This document shows, in pieces, positions 38,701 through 52,300 of a stretch of 64,000 nt of DNA. Both the position numbers and the translations under genes were made by a program. Source of the stretch: Dipylidium caninum (taxonomy: Eukaryota > Platyhelminthes > Cestoda > Cyclophyllidea > Dipylidiidae); the NCBI GenBank assembly GCA_017562135.1, contig QEYB01001479.1:62001-126000 (forward strand), given 5' to 3'. The notes beneath the pieces were generated by a model. That model searched no databases. It was not told the DNA's origin and saw only the letters and a list, made by a program, of their open reading frames with translations. Every line of letters begins with the position of its first letter. Within the stretch, counting starts at the first letter, position 1.

Positions 38701-41700
38701 TTGACATTTTAACTGCACGTGCGTGCGAGGTCGTGTTTGGCTTTAAATACCACTGGGCAATAATTACACATCATTTTAATACTTCCTAGTCGATGATAGA
38801 TTCATAATTTTCAGTTCTTGAAAATGATTAGCAAAACACCCGCAAAAAACTACGTTTTTTGATATAAAATGGCCCTTTATCAATATTATTTTGCTGATCA
38901 ACATTTCATCAACAAATGTCCCGTTCTGCCAAGTTGTTATACCTTTTTACTGTATTGTGAGGTCATCCTGAAGACATTTGAGGCCAGGGTCTCAGAACAT
39001 AATTTGTCACTACAATTTAACTGTTTTATTGCCCTATTGCCTCACACTCACCATCATTTGGCTGAATGTGACGTTTTTGCTTACTTCCTGTTTTTAACTC
39101 AGGAAGTCTGTTTTTAATAGGGTATGATACAACCGGTTATTTATTGAAACCGTTTAATAATGTAGTGTTTGATGATGTCTTACCCATAACCGATTCCAAA
39201 CACCATTTGTATACACGTCATTAACAATGTCTTGGTTCCATTTTCCATGCAGATTTCGTCTGATCCAACCTTAAGATGTAGACTGCTTTTTGCGTCATCC
39301 CATTATCTTCACCCCTTCTTCATCCCAGGCCACTGCGGGCTACGACCGGAACATCCGGATTTGGGTGCTGCGGCAATGGTATCATCATTTCAGGAATATG
39401 CTCAAGGTGACAGGTTAGCCATCCCTAAAACTTCAAATACGCACAGAGGATAAGTGAATGGTCCAACTTATTTTTCCGTATCTGCAGCAAGTCAGATGCA
39501 GCAGGGAGAAGAGTCGTCCCCTAGTCTCGGCCCCACCCTAATCGACGACCTTGACATCGACTCCGTCAGCATGACCTCCGTGTCTCTCTCCAACAGTAAA
39601 ATGGATGTGAGACTTATTGTCCATGGAACATTTACTTTTAAGAGGAAAGCATGAACACATTTCCCGTGATATGGTAACCAAATCGACATTTCCGACAGGC
39701 TTCCGGCCCGAGCGTTGCGGAAAGTCGAGCCTTTACCATGAACTGTGTAGTAGAGTGTTCATGAAAATGATTTATCACCGCGGCCGGCCCATTCGTGTTG
39801 AAAGGGCCTTGTACCCGTATGATATTACTGCCTTAGCACCCATTTGGAATTTCAAATGAATTTATTAACCTCCCAATTCTAACTGAATTTTGCCTTTTTG
39901 AGACTGTTTTTTTATTGTCCTTTGTCAAAATCAACGCTGTCCAGGTGCCCGGCAGACTAAGTGCCCATGAGTGATTTCTTTTTCCGCTGTTTCCACAGAA
40001 TGCAGAATTGCCATTTACTTTTAACTTTAGGACGCAGGTAGTTCGTGTAGCAGCTCGGGCCTCCTTGAGACAACCTCTTTGTCTACAAGAAGTCGTGGTG
40101 AGGTCTCGCCTTCCGACCTTCTTCTGGACGCAGATTCACGGCGCCCTGCCACATCGGCCTACTATCATCCCCATCCTCTGATAGTTTATCGCGGACATGA
40201 GAGTGTGATCACAGAGTTAGCGTGGTCTAAAAATCTATTTCTCTTGAGCACAGGCATGGACCGACAGGTGCGGCTTTGGCACGTCTCTCGACAAGAGTGC
40301 CTTTGTGCTTTCAGCCATAACGACACTGTACCTGCCATTGTCTTCCATCCTAAGGTGAGTGCTCTTTTCAGGCCCTTAGAAATGTTGGCATTTACTTGCA
40401 TGGCTCGCTTGAGAATTCTTATGTTTCTCTTAAAAAGTTCACTTTAAGCATTTACGGCTTTCACTGTTGCTTTTAAGTTGTCATATCAACTGGAATAAGG
40501 GGGAGGCCCAGCAACACACACTTAATGGTAAAACAAGATTGCAGCGTACAATCGCGTTTAAATGGTGCATTTTGATCCGTACATCATAAATGTTTAAAAA
40601 CCTGGTCTTTTCACCGGTACGCGGGGCTGCTGCAGCAAACGAAAGTGGATGTGGAGTGTTCCCAGTCTTAGGATCCCTTTTCATAACTTTTGCTGCATCA
40701 CCGGTAAGGCTGAAGGATAGAAGCTAGATAAGATTTTAATTTAAGTAACCTTATTTCTCATGTGCCTTATTTATCAAATCAGCTTTTCATTCCTTTCATC
40801 CCATTTTCTTTGCCCTCTTACGGATTTTGAACGAAAACGTTTGAAACATTGTTCTTAACCTTGATTGAAACCGAACCGGTCTTTGTCACCTCCTAAGGCC
40901 ATGCTAGTCATTCCTCTCATGCTAATTTGTGGTCATACGGTTCATATTTCTGCTCTTTCCGATCGCTCAATTCGCGTCTTAATATTCTTTTCTTGAAGTT
41001 CCTATTGAGACGTGCTACTGAGAAGGACCATTCCCACCGGTGATCTGACACAGATCGCAATTATGTCGTTTCCCAAATAGGGAACTTAAAGAGGAATCCC
41101 TTTGGAGGATCACAAGATTGTTTACTTGTTTCTTTGCCCATCTGGGCTTTCCTTGGAATGGCGGGGTTTTGTGAATTATTAGATGCCTGCACCTTCCCTG
41201 TTGGTGTCTATTTATCTCTATTGTTAACTGGGCCTGCACTATCTAGTCCCCATTTGGTTCCTTCCCGCTGACGGTATCCTTATTTCATTTTTCTCCGGCA
41301 TGCATCTAATGCGTCGATTATTTGTAAACTTTCAGTTTCCATGGCATCTGTAGTTCTGGTCTTTTGACTTTGCCGCTACTACCCTTTCCTCGAGATTTTT
41401 TCCTGCTCCTCAGCTACTTTAGATTTGGTGTGGTTTGTTAGTTAATGGCTCGCCTTGATTTTAGTCTTCATTTAAAATCATTCTGAGCATATACGCTTAC
41501 TTTTTTGGTCCTGAATTTTAGATTAAAATGCTACTAGTTTAAATGTGACCTTGCTTACGATTCGTAAAGGAAGGGTAATTGTTATTAGACGGAGTCTTGA
41601 TGTGGTTACATTATCGACTTAAGGAGATCTCTAGGTACACAAACATCGAAGTGGATTCATGACAGATTTAAACAGTCAGTGTGATTAAGTAAACGCACGT

Positions 41701-44692
41701 TTAATGCTTTACACTAAAGCTTACCATGACTCTAGGATGATCGGTACTTTCTTTCGGGAAGTCTCGATGGGAAGTTACGACTGTGGAACATTCCAGACAA
41801 GAAGGTGCGATTCTGGGTGGATGTACCGTTACCTTCCTGCCTCCCCTCGCCCTCCTCTGCAGCCACCACGGGAGGCGGTGGGGTTGAGCCCAAGACTATC
41901 ATCACCTGCGCTACTTTCGCCTGTGATAGCACCAAAGTCGTCGTCGGCAGCTATGATGGTCGTGTCATGTTCTTTAACCCTGAGGTTCGTCCTATGTTAT
42001 ATGCTGTTCTGAACTCAACATGAATGGCACCGTTATTAGATTGCTGTCCATTTGGATTAGGTTTTTAGCTCCCAGATCATTGCATTTTTGGCCCTCTGAC
42101 TCCTATATGTTGGATAATTTCGTCTATGCGGCTTTATGTTACATTTTTATCCTTCTCTGACCTTAAATTGGTATTGTAGCCATCTATTGTGTCTAGTATA
42201 ACGTACATTTTGACTTATTTTCTGTTGTTTTATCTCAAGTTATAATGCAACCCAAATTAGTGGCTTCCCTTGTAATGACGAATATATAACTCTTCAGAAT
42301 TTTGCTTTTCATGGCAGTTTACGTATTGTTTTGTTAAATGACTGCTATAATGGTGAACAGTAATGTTTACTTCTGCAATTACAGTAGATTGTCGCAAGAC
42401 AATTTTTAAAATTCACTATCTAAATCTCTTCCGATGATCGAATGTGTTTTAAGTCATTTGTTAAAATTCTCCTATAGTTGTGATTAAAGTCTGCTTCGTT
42501 TTGTGATTGCAAATACCGCTGCCTTCCGGCCGCTAAAAGTGGCGTTTCTAGGGTGGTCTAGACATATCTTAAGGGAGCGCGCAGTCTTAAAACGGCTCTA
42601 AGAATTTAAGTATGTCTCTCTAATGACCATGGAACCATTTATTTCCTGTATTTATGGCAGTCATTTTTCGTTGCTACTTTTGATCTTTCTTTTTTTGGGT
42701 TCATTTGCAGTTGACCTACATCACTTTCATCACTGTCAAATCGGTCTCTGGTAGATGTCAACAATGTCGTGTAACTGCTATCGAAGTCGATCCGACAGAT
42801 TCGAATAAGGTTGGTGGAACTTTATTTCCATATTTCTTAACTAAAATTCATGACAACCTATACCGTTTTGCGACTCTACAATTGAAAGTACGATGACGTG
42901 TTCACTTCGCCAGTTTACCTCAATTCTTCTGACTTCAGTGCCAGCATTCGTTAATCGTGGTCTCATTTTTTTTCAGATTCTTGTCACCTCTAATGATTCC
43001 CGTGTGCGTCTGATCGACGCCAGGGACTACCACACGCTGTGCAAGTACAGAGGTTTCCTTAACGAAACTAGTCAAATTCGAGCGTCTTTTAGGTAATCGC
43101 TTCTTCTATTTAATATAACTCACCACTTTTCATAACATTTAGCCGAACTTAAGGGGTGAATTTTTTGCTTTTTTCCGACTTGTTATGTCATGAATGTTTT
43201 CTATATTATAAAGGAATCAAGCACTGCTTCGTAGTTAAATCATCCAAAATCCGATTATTTCCTATTTTGTAAGAAAGAACAGAAGATTCAGTCTAATGCG
43301 CTGTTTTGTCTTTGGCCAACTGTTTTCTAGGACGTCAACAAAATACAAAAATGGGACTGCGCCAGGCTCTGGAATTTAGTGAAAAGTGGTCAGGATAATA
43401 GCTTTATAGTGTGAGAGATAACGTGCGGTTACTTTTATTAATTGCAACATACAACAACATACGATGCCTATGGATTGAAATGTGCATTTCACTTAGGGTC
43501 GTCGTATATCCACCCTCCTTCCTTGGAGGCACTTTTGCGTTCCCTCGGCACGCGGTTCGTGGTGAGGATTCCTCGTATTTTCCATCGCTGTTGCTCTAGC
43601 TCTATTCTAGTTGAGACTTGAGATACTCATATCGTGGTTACTTGACGCATTCCCAATTCGAGATTAAAACACTCGGGAGTATTTTTTCTTTATGTTCTCA
43701 CGACGACTTTCCGGTACTCATTTAATTCAGACGGCAGTTGATGCTCTGAAGAGGCAGTTTTTGTGTTTGTTCTGGTGAATGGTCGTTGATAACGCCGGAG
43801 TGGATGGTGTGGTGGTGACTAAGATAGTCACCGATTTGCAGGCACCTGGACTCGTTACAAACAATGCAGTGTTGAGACTCAGACGTCATGGTATCCAGCG
43901 TGCTATCGTTACATTTGTTCGTTTTTTCATTGTTTTTTTTTGCGAACGGAGAGCGGATCAGATGTTGGGCTTTTGGCCACGTTTGTGTATGCATGTTTAA
44001 ACTACCACCTCACTCGCTTTGATGGACGACCTGTTTACCTTGGTTGTCGACGTCATCTGCGTGGAATGTTGGCGGTTTGTGAGATAACCCTGCTTTTTGC
44101 CGGTGGTCGTATTAACATGATGGTGATACCAGCTGTTGAATTTCACAATTGCCATCCCAGTACCCTGTTTGTGTTTCACTAGTCATCGGTTCTCAGCTAT
44201 CCATTTTGTTTACCTTTGCACTAGTTTGTAGATTCAAATCCCTTGTTTTTATTTAAGATAATTTGACCTTACAGTTGTTTTACTTGAAATTCCAGTGCTA
44301 CGAGTCGTTACATAATCACGGGATCAGAAAACTGTTTCTTCTACATTTGGCGTAAGCAGATGGATTTCCTGAACGTTTCGCGTTTTTCTTCGACTCGAAA
44401 GGACCGAAACAACTACTGGGAGGCTATTAAAGCACATGATTCTGTGGTGACGGTGGCCATATTTCTCCCTAACCCCGACCTCCTGTTGGACAGGCGACTT
44501 CGGCGGTCCTCAGTCCGTCGACGGTCATGTGTGGATCAGGCGATGCGACTGAAGATGGCCAATAAAGCACCCACATATTTGGGAGAAGTTATCGTCTCTG
44601 CTGACTGTAACGGATGCATTCGTGTATTCAAGAATCGCGCTCCATTTCTCATGTTTCCGTCCTCGGCTTTGTCTGCTCATGCTGCTTCGTGA
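32787..44692 (+). CDS. WDR44: WD repeat-containing protein 44 (rabphilin-11, Rab11 effector)
   Basis: WDR44 binds GTP-Rab11 on recycling endosomes. Seventeen exons join without a phase conflict: 32787-32857, 32893-33046, 33216-33324, 33374-33645, 33913-33964, 34392-34602, 37433-37500, 38101-38153, 38240-38320, 38397-38441, 39329-39413, 39488-39606, 40031-40354, 41736-41984, 42711-42809, 42977-43092 and 44296-44692. The product is 834 residues (human 913). The start MDTSSDDEVYFDAPEE matches the family N-terminus 'SDTEEFFDAPED'. The middle part is divergent. The WD domain starts near residue 350: GAIWAMRSSPCGRLL; AGYDRNIRIWVLR; HESVITELAWSKNLFLLSTG; MDRQVRLWHVSRQECLCAF; YFLSGSLDGKLRLWNIPDKK; VVVGSYDGRVMFF; ILVTSNDSRVRLIDARDY; YIITGSENCFFYIW; RKDRNNYWEAIKAHDSVV; GEVIVSADCNGCIRVF. 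Intron 1 is 35 nt. The donor after exon 9 (GTGCGC) is weak. The intron after exon 6 is 2.8 kb and holds nothing else that I recognise. Confidence 0.95.
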
Positions 44693-46871
44693 ACTGATAT
44701 GTACTTGCTGCCCTCGCTTTTTATACCTGAGTCAGATGTCCCGCGTCCAAGTCTTTCCAGGATTTTATCTACCGGATTGTCACTATTTTTGACGTTACGA
44801 TTTAAACGAATAAGTGTCTATTACATCTGTATTTTTTTCGCACGGACTCTCTTAGTACATTATTTCTACAAAGCGGGGGACACGCAAACGGCGTGTTTTA
44901 TTTTTTCCGGTTGACGTATCCCTTATTGCTTGGTAGTTTTACCTATTACTCTAGAATAAACGTTTGTGAGTCTGAGTACCAGTGAAAAATTGACACGTGA
45001 CGTCCGCAGACATGTCGGTTGTTCCCATCCCCTTCTAAGTGTAAGACTATGCATCTAACTTTTCAAATTCCCCGCATTTTCTGTGTATATGTGTTAGCAA
45101 TGATATTACCTTGATTATGATTGTAAAGTAGAATTTACCGCCCCGCCCTTATGCGCTTACACTTAGACAAGTGGCTTAGAGGTTACACCAATTCACAGAA
45201 AGATCTGGACCACTATGATCTATTTCCATGGTTAACAGCCCTGCATGTATGCATTTCCCCATAATAATGGTGAGAGACATGATGAAACCGGTCTACACCG
45301 GAAGAAAATCTTCTACTTTGATGTAACCTGTTGCGACTGCCAATACACATAAGCGATAAATATGTTTAAAAACTGGCTATATCCAAGTCGAAGGGAGAAA
45401 AAATCCCAACTTGCTTGACTGCACAGGTCATAAATTGTTGGAAGAGGTCGTCTGGTGTCATTTATATTAGGTTAAAGACCATGTTTATAGATAACGTCTA
45501 CCTAGAGCCAAGCGCCTCGAGGTTAGTGACGTTTCGGCAGGGGAAGATGGTGCCCTTAACCCCTTGGAAGCTTGTCGACACAGTCACAGAGTACAATTTG
45601 ATTTGGCTCACCTGTGGACACTCGTGCACATTCTTTAAGAAGGCAAATTATATTTCCTAGTTTACATTGCTACATAACATTCATTCTCAGAGACGTCGAA
45701 GTCTACAATGATACCTGAAATGAAAACCTCCCTTAGGAGTAATGGTACGTCAAGGGATTAAGGAAATGTGGTTCTTCATTGTGAATCTTAAGCTAACTTG
45801 CGACACGCGGACACGACGGCAAATTGTATAGCGTCGGATACCAGCGAGGCTTAAATTCCAAACGTGACAAATAAAATAATATATAGTTTTACAATCGGAT
45901 CAAACAATCTATATTGGAGCTATCAACCGGATAAGCTTAGATACTCTCGTGGTTGTTTCGAACTGGTCAGCATTAATATTCAGGAAATTGACCTACTTTC
46001 TGAAGTCACTCTGCTAAAATTTGTTTTATATCTTCCGCACTAGTCGGAGGACGCTTCAATTCACGAAATCCGAAACAAGATGTAATAGCGTGGGATGATG
46101 GGTGGCACTCACTTTTATTCTATTCGTGCACGCCAAAAGAAATTTAGGTTCCGACATAAATGTGTCACAAGATCTGCCATACAATTAATTTTGCTAATGT
46201 GTTTATCTACAATTTTAAACGCATTGCCCCCTAGAGGCTTTACTTCCTGTTTTATTGTCCTTCAAGAGGTTAAAATATAATATTATATGAAGGGACGATT
46301 GAATATCGCAGAAAATCAAGTTTAAGCAAACTCGCTTGAATGCATTCTTCTGGCGCCAAACGTGCCCCGCCTCATTAGAAGAATTTTTTGTCGCGTGGTT
46401 AGTTCTGTCGCCGCCGTCGCGGGGTCATTGGTGCCTCTTTGAGAGTAGCTTAGAAGCTTCATTACCGTTTCTGGGTACTGCAATGGTCAAGCTCTGACAT
46501 CTTTGATTCTCCCCCTATGAAACCCTGTTATATTAATAATTTTTTGTCTTTGCCGGTTTTTCTCGTCCAAACATTTCTGTCTTCTGGTTTCATAACCTGC
46601 TAGGCCGTATATCAATTACCGTGCCGCTTCCATACATTCCTACATTGAGTCATGATTTGAGGCATCAATACCTTGCCACCTAAGTCTGTCTAACGTGGTA
46701 CTATGGTATCACGTAGCGTTTTTACTTTCTTACCTAAGACGTGTTTTTATAGATATTTTACTCGACTCATGGATCCGACAATGGTTGGTTGGTTGACACA
46801 ATATATCGTGTTCTTTTAGCTTGACAATGAAGCCAAAAAGATGCAAGTTAAGTATACCAATGCTATTTCAG
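44693..46871 (+). other. Intergenic region, WDR44 to FAM136A
   Basis: After the WDR44 3' UTR I see no gene. The + frame at 45415-45660 is open for 81 codons but shows no family signal or splice context. The FAM136A start exon should be at the right end, but I could not fix it. A stretch at about 46821-46846 (reading DNEAKKMQ after CTTTTAG) could belong to it. Confidence 0.35.
44955..44960 (+). promoter_or_regulatory. Polyadenylation signal candidate of WDR44
   Basis: AATAAA lies about 260 bases after the WDR44 stop codon on the + strand and is a plausible end of its 3' UTR. Confidence 0.45.
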
Positions 46872-48091
46872 ATGCAAAAAAGATTTGGATAAGAATTTTT
46901 TGCGCAAAATGCAGGTACTTCCATTTTATGTCACCCAAACTCTGATGATTTTCAGTCCATATATTTCGGTTGTGGCAAAAAGTGTTGTGACAACAAAGAT
47001 TTCAACATGGAACAAGTTCAGTCTTGCATTGAACATTGTGAAAAACCGGTTAGTGCCGCACAAAATCTCGTGCAGGGGGAGCTTAGTCAACTTCAGGTAC
47101 TTTGCAATTTCACTTTTAATCCCTTTTTCGTCTCAAAGTTTCAAATAGTGACACTTCGACCTCATCCGGGTTTTTAGTTCGGGCATAGCTGGATGTTTCC
47201 GGTACACAATAAGGCTACTTTTTTAAACAATACTGTTTAACGAAAGGTTTGCGTATATTGTCGAGATTGTAATTTGCCTTTGTATCATTTCGTTGCGGAT
47301 CCTCACCGTACCATACATATATATTCTTTGACTTGCATTTCGGATTATGCCTACTCTGTATATCCTTATTTTAATCAATGATGATCAGACTGTATTCTGA
47401 CGATACGTTGGAACAATATCAGTCACCGGGTTCCACTTTAGTTCTTTTTATAATAGAGAATTAAACATCACTTTATTAATGGAACAAAATTTGTCAGTGA
47501 CTTTCTTCGAATTAGTCCCATTTAACACCTTATTGCCTGAACTTTCACTGTGAGGAGATTTGCCTTAGTAGATCCTATGCGACACTTTAAGATAAAAATA
47601 TATGCTTCATTTTCCAAGGCGCGCAGTGCAGAAATCTTACAATCTCCCCATGCCTCGTGCACTTATCATAAGTGTTTCGAGATACCTTTAACAAGGACAC
47701 CAAGTGTACCGTAACTGAGTTGTTTTGTCGGTAACAGTGGTTCGATGTTAAGATCATGAGATGAACCCGAGTATACTTTGACTGGGTTTAAACCATTAAT
47801 GACCAACGCATACGTAGAGAAATATCACTTATTGTAAAATACGGTTATTTGGTCTATCATTTGTAGAATCGGTTCCAGACGTGCGTGCACGAATGCTCAC
47901 ACCAGGCTTATGATAAATTCAGGGGAACTGAGGAGGAGCTGAGCGAAGGACAAAAGATTTTGGTTCAGAAGGATACGTTGGCATGCGTTAATAAATGTGT
48001 TGAAGAACAAATTGCCAATGCCATCCCTGCAACCGTACGTTTGGTCTCCACGCAATTGAAAAAGCTCTGTTCAGAACAGTCCTCCGATTAG
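46872..48091 (+). CDS. FAM136A: FAM136A homologue, twin CX3C mitochondrial protein (5' end missing)
   Basis: FAM136A is a small helical protein of the mitochondrial intermembrane space whose paired CX3C motifs resemble Mia40 substrates. Exons are 46872-46914, 46956-47096 and 47867-48091 (stop TAG). The reading is CKKDLDKNFLRKMQ, then CGKKCCDNKDFNMEQVQSC, IEHCEKPVSAAQNLVQGEL, and FQTCVHECSHQAYDKF. The end is DTLACVNKCVEEQI. These align with human 'LERENIRKMQ', 'CCEDSQASMKQVHQCIERC' and 'LDSCVTKCVDDH'. Four CX3C units are visible: CGKKC, CIEHC, CVHEC and CVNKC. The first intron is 41 nt. The first coding exon (about 15-20 residues) was not identified. The third exon is preceded by ATTTGTAG. Confidence 0.9.
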
Positions 48092-49398
48092 ATAAACAGC
48101 TTTTAATCTGTTGCCCTATTTTTAAATGCTTTAGTTGCGCTATATTATATCGTAGTCTTACATTCTCATCTGCTGCTGTCCTCATTGACCGATGTGTGTT
48201 ATTTGCTGATTATGACGCCCTGCTAATTTGTGCCGTTCTTAATTTTAAGATCACTGCAAAAACGTTAAAATATTACCTGCGTGAATTGCGGGAAGGAAAC
48301 TGACTCATCCTTGGTGATGTCGGTTCACGAGGAGCTGAAAGTTTCCACCTGGTTCACCCATCACTTAGTAAGAGCATACTTCAATCATTGGCAGGTGGAC
48401 ACGAAAAGCAATATCAGCAGGAGAACTCAGAAATCTTTATACGAGTTATGTCTGCTACCATGGTCGCATTAGTTGGTCCGTACCCCCGTTTCAATGTACC
48501 TCCCGGTCAGAAGCTCCAAATCTGTCAAGGTTCGGAAGTCAGGGCTATTCCAACTGGGTAGAGCCGGGGGGGGGGGCGGCGACCAAGCTTTAGCGTAGCT
48601 TATTCTCATGGGGGGAAAGTTGGCCGCTCTCAACAGGCGCGAGTGTTTGCTTGTCTAGCTGTCACTGCTTATCCATCTTTTTGGATGTTTTCTTCTTCCA
48701 CTATACGGCCGAATGTTAGCGAAGGCCATTCTGGTCTCTTTTTCGACTCTAGGGACTAATTTATCACGTAGAGTTGTGGCCCGTCCCTTGTCACCGATTA
48801 ACTATCCGAAGCCACTGGCAATCCGTGTAGACAGGCTACAGCCTCCATTGTTGCTTTGTCTTTAGTGCGTTTTATCAAATACCCGGCTGATTCCATACAT
48901 TGTTGCGCTCACTGAAACTCCGACATTTTCCCAACTCGTCTTTTGTTTAGTGGCATCTAGTTTAACGGTTGAACTACCATCCGATCCTAAAACTCGTTGT
49001 CCTTGATGAGTTTCGAGAATTGAGGCTCTACCTTTTCAGTTGATCTATGACGAATACGATGTCTTATTAAGTTACAAGTTTTCGTGATCAAAAAAGTATT
49101 TATCATCTCGAAAGGAAGGATAATGGCTTGACCCGGTAAACGTTATTAGTTTGCATTGTGTGGCTATTTGTACGCTAATCGAAACAGAGCGATCAAACAA
49201 GATGGATGAAGGGAGACAAATTGAGATACAAATTGGTGCAAGATAATACAGCAAAATATCGTTCACTTTAGTTTTACGGTTGAGTGGGTTGATAGAGAGC
49301 GAATCGCAGGAAACGTCAGCGTTAGGGAAGTATGAAATGTGCAGAGGTGGGTCGCCACGGCGGCCTGTTAGGGACAGGCTGAAGAGCCCGATTCGCCT
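48092..49398. other. Intergenic region between convergent genes
   Basis: The region lies between the 3' ends of FAM136A (+) and the CCDC34-like gene (-). It contains an 11-G run at 48566-48576. The frame 48281-48472 (+) has no support. I recognise no gene. Confidence 0.4.
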
Positions 49399-52300
49399 TC
49401 ATATTCTGTGTCCGGAGGGCCTGCAAAGGAGCGAACAAATCCTTCCTCGCCCTTTGTTCACGGACCACTGGCTCATCTTCCCCCAGCCTATTTTGCCTGC
49501 CCATCCCCTGTGAGTAGATCTGCCGGAATTTCGTTTAAAGGCTGATGGACAGGTCGAGGTGGAAACTAGTGACCACCGGTTAGTCGGGATATAAGGGCTT
49601 CGAGCTCGGATTCCGGCAGCAATGGTAAGCAAATAAACCGAGGTTGCAGCGTGCTCTTAACCCTGTCGGTCAAACGTGGTTGGACTTCGAAGAGGCTGGG
49701 CAAATTTTGCCGGCAAAAACGCAGTGAGGCCGAGGTGGGGCTTATCGGCTTACGAGGAGAGAGAAGCGGGTGGAGAAGCGGGTGGAAAACCGGTCTATTT
49801 ACTAATCTTGTGCTTCATTCTCACAAATGTTTCCTTCGATTTCTCACCTTATCGGTTAATAGTTGTGCCGGTGTCAGTACCACACTCATGCACGGGAGAT
49901 GAGTGCACTTTTCACAAATCACGTCATTAAACTTTCGTGACCCGTTTTAATGTGAATTCTGGAATAGACTATCGGTCACACCTTCCAACCCTCTGAATGT
50001 TTTCGGTTTGCTTAGCATAAAAATATCTAATATTGAAGGAAGTTTTTTAAAACAGTGATGACTTCACCTTTCGCAGTTCCCACTGGGCGTAGGAGTTTCT
50101 GGCGAGCTCCTTGCGCATAGCCTCTTCCCTCGACTTGCGCAGATGTTCCTCCCTCGCTTTTGCCGCCTCTAGCCGGTGAGCTTCTTGCAGCCTCTGGGTC
50201 ACCCTCTTTTGCCTTAACACGACCACAAAACCACGGATTTTGCCGGCAACTTAGAAAATTAGTAGTTTCATAAAATTACCACTTAACATGAGTCCGTTTT
50301 ACCTACCTTATTGTTTGGTTTGCACAAATCATGAGCTCACTCCGGTTTGCTTGATCATCTAAGGGGTTAGATTAACTTAAGAAGAGAAAGCTACTTCCAA
50401 TTCTCAGTGTGAGAGTTGATTCGGCATTTCATCAAAACCTTTTGGCCCAAGCGAAAAATCCTCCCCCAATTTGTTGGCTCATGCCACAAAGTCCTATAAG
50501 CACACTCCTTTTTTGCAAGGGCATAAAGTTAAGTCGACTATTCTAACGCCGATAGGCTCCCGACGACCAAATAGATCGACTGGCGATGTTTAGCAGTCTG
50601 CGCCCAGTTCGCGCATCCGGCGTTGGTAAGAGGGCAAGTTGCCACATCCCGGTTTTAGAGATCGCTTTATCCAGCCTCCACCCCGTTGGGTTTCCCTACT
50701 CTCAGTCGTAAGGCCACAAAAAGTCAACACAAACTCAGTTAGTTTCGCGGAAGGTTAACTTTGTAAAAAAACCCTTCTGATTCGAAAACGGCGTTTCGTC
50801 GCAGGTTGGATCTAGTGTCTTTGTCGAAAGCACACAGATTGTAAGATTTTCCTTAAGACTATCCCTTCCTCAATACACATTGACAATGTAAGTGCGACTT
50901 TTTGTCTGTCTGGCAAGTTTCTCTGCAGTTATCCGCAGTACAAGTATAGCACAAAACGTCTTGTTTGGACAAAAAAGTAACGGTTGACTTAAATGATTGA
51001 ATACCAGGTGGGCAGCCTCGAGTTTTGTGACAAGCCTCGAGGGCGCGTTGCGATGCCTCCGGCATGGGACAAGCGGGCGAAGCAGAAGTGAAATTGAGGT
51101 GCCATAAAACACCCAAAGAACAAAGCACCACGTACCAGGCCTCGAAGGCCAGATGCGAAGCGGCCGCTTTGTCGAACTCCTCCTTCAGTTCTTTGGCGAC
51201 TTTCTCCCTGTTCATCTCGCTAACTGATCGTCTACGTTCGCGTTTTCCATCCTTCAGCGCTTTCCACGTCTCGTAGGCCTAAGGCGAAATTACGGTTACG
51301 TGTGCTGTTTCAGCAGTGAGATGCCTCGCGAGGCTCAGAATCTGAGTAACAGCTCTTATCACAAAAATTTATTTGCCGATTTTTTGAAGGAATCTCAAAT
51401 TGTTATCTTCAGGCCCTGGTTTTATAACTATTTTACAAAATGCCTGATTTTCTGTGTTTTTCATAAGAAGATTATTTAGTTTGGCTTAGAACTGATAGTT
51501 TCACTGGCAAAAAACGCCGCGATACCGGGGAGAACAGCCAACACGGCGATAATGACACCGGTGAAGCGGTAAAAGCGGTGTACCTTCGCGAGAAGCTGAG
51601 CCAAAAGACTGGAGGATACTACTGGAAGAGGCGAAGAACTTACTTCCCGGACAGAAATCTGAAGTTTGAGGCTTTTGTCAGTGGCAGACCTTCTAACTCG
51701 CCCACTTTAGCATTCGCAAATTGAGTTCTCTTGCCAAGCTAATAGATTTACGTGTATTGAAGCGTTGCATCTTGGCCCACTGTTCCACCATGCCCCGAGG
51801 GCGACTCGAGGTGCCGTTTCCTCGTGGGACGCTAATGAGCCGAGTGTTTGCTTAAGTCGCGCATTTTGTAATTAACATGGCCCCAAGTTCTTTGAGCCCA
51901 GCCAAAAAAGAGAAAATGCAAGGGAACCAAATAGAACGACGCCGATCTGGTTTTTGGTGGGGAGATGATGGGCACGTACGTCGTCACGCCAACTGCGTGA
52001 ACGAGGAATCTGTCATCTAGACCGTAGGACATTTAAGTTAGCCTAAACTTCGTGGTGAAACCATGGGGAAATGTAGGATAAAGATCGAGCACCTTACAAA
52101 GGACACAAAACTTCTCTCGCTCCCCGGGACTGCTTTGGAGTCCACACTCGGACTCTCAAGATTTTACTTCAACAAGCTCTGGGGGTAGCGGTGGAGGCGA
52201 TAGAATGCCATGCTCATGAAGAAAAAATGAAAGCAGCATACCTTGGCAGCCTCTGCCTTTTGTTGCTTCCTGTTCTCCTCGTCTTTCTTCTTCTCCTCCT

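Noticed and set aside
43722..44182. Several overlapping open frames on both strands in the last WDR44 intron
   Set aside because: They lie between two exons that join in exact phase and show no family signal.
45415..45660. 81-codon + strand open frame between WDR44 and FAM136A
   Set aside because: No splice context or recognisable motif.
46821..46871. A 25-nt intron giving a FAM136A start exon beginning MKPKRC
   Set aside because: The phase fits, but 25 nt is below any intron length I can defend and the residues do not match the family N-terminus.
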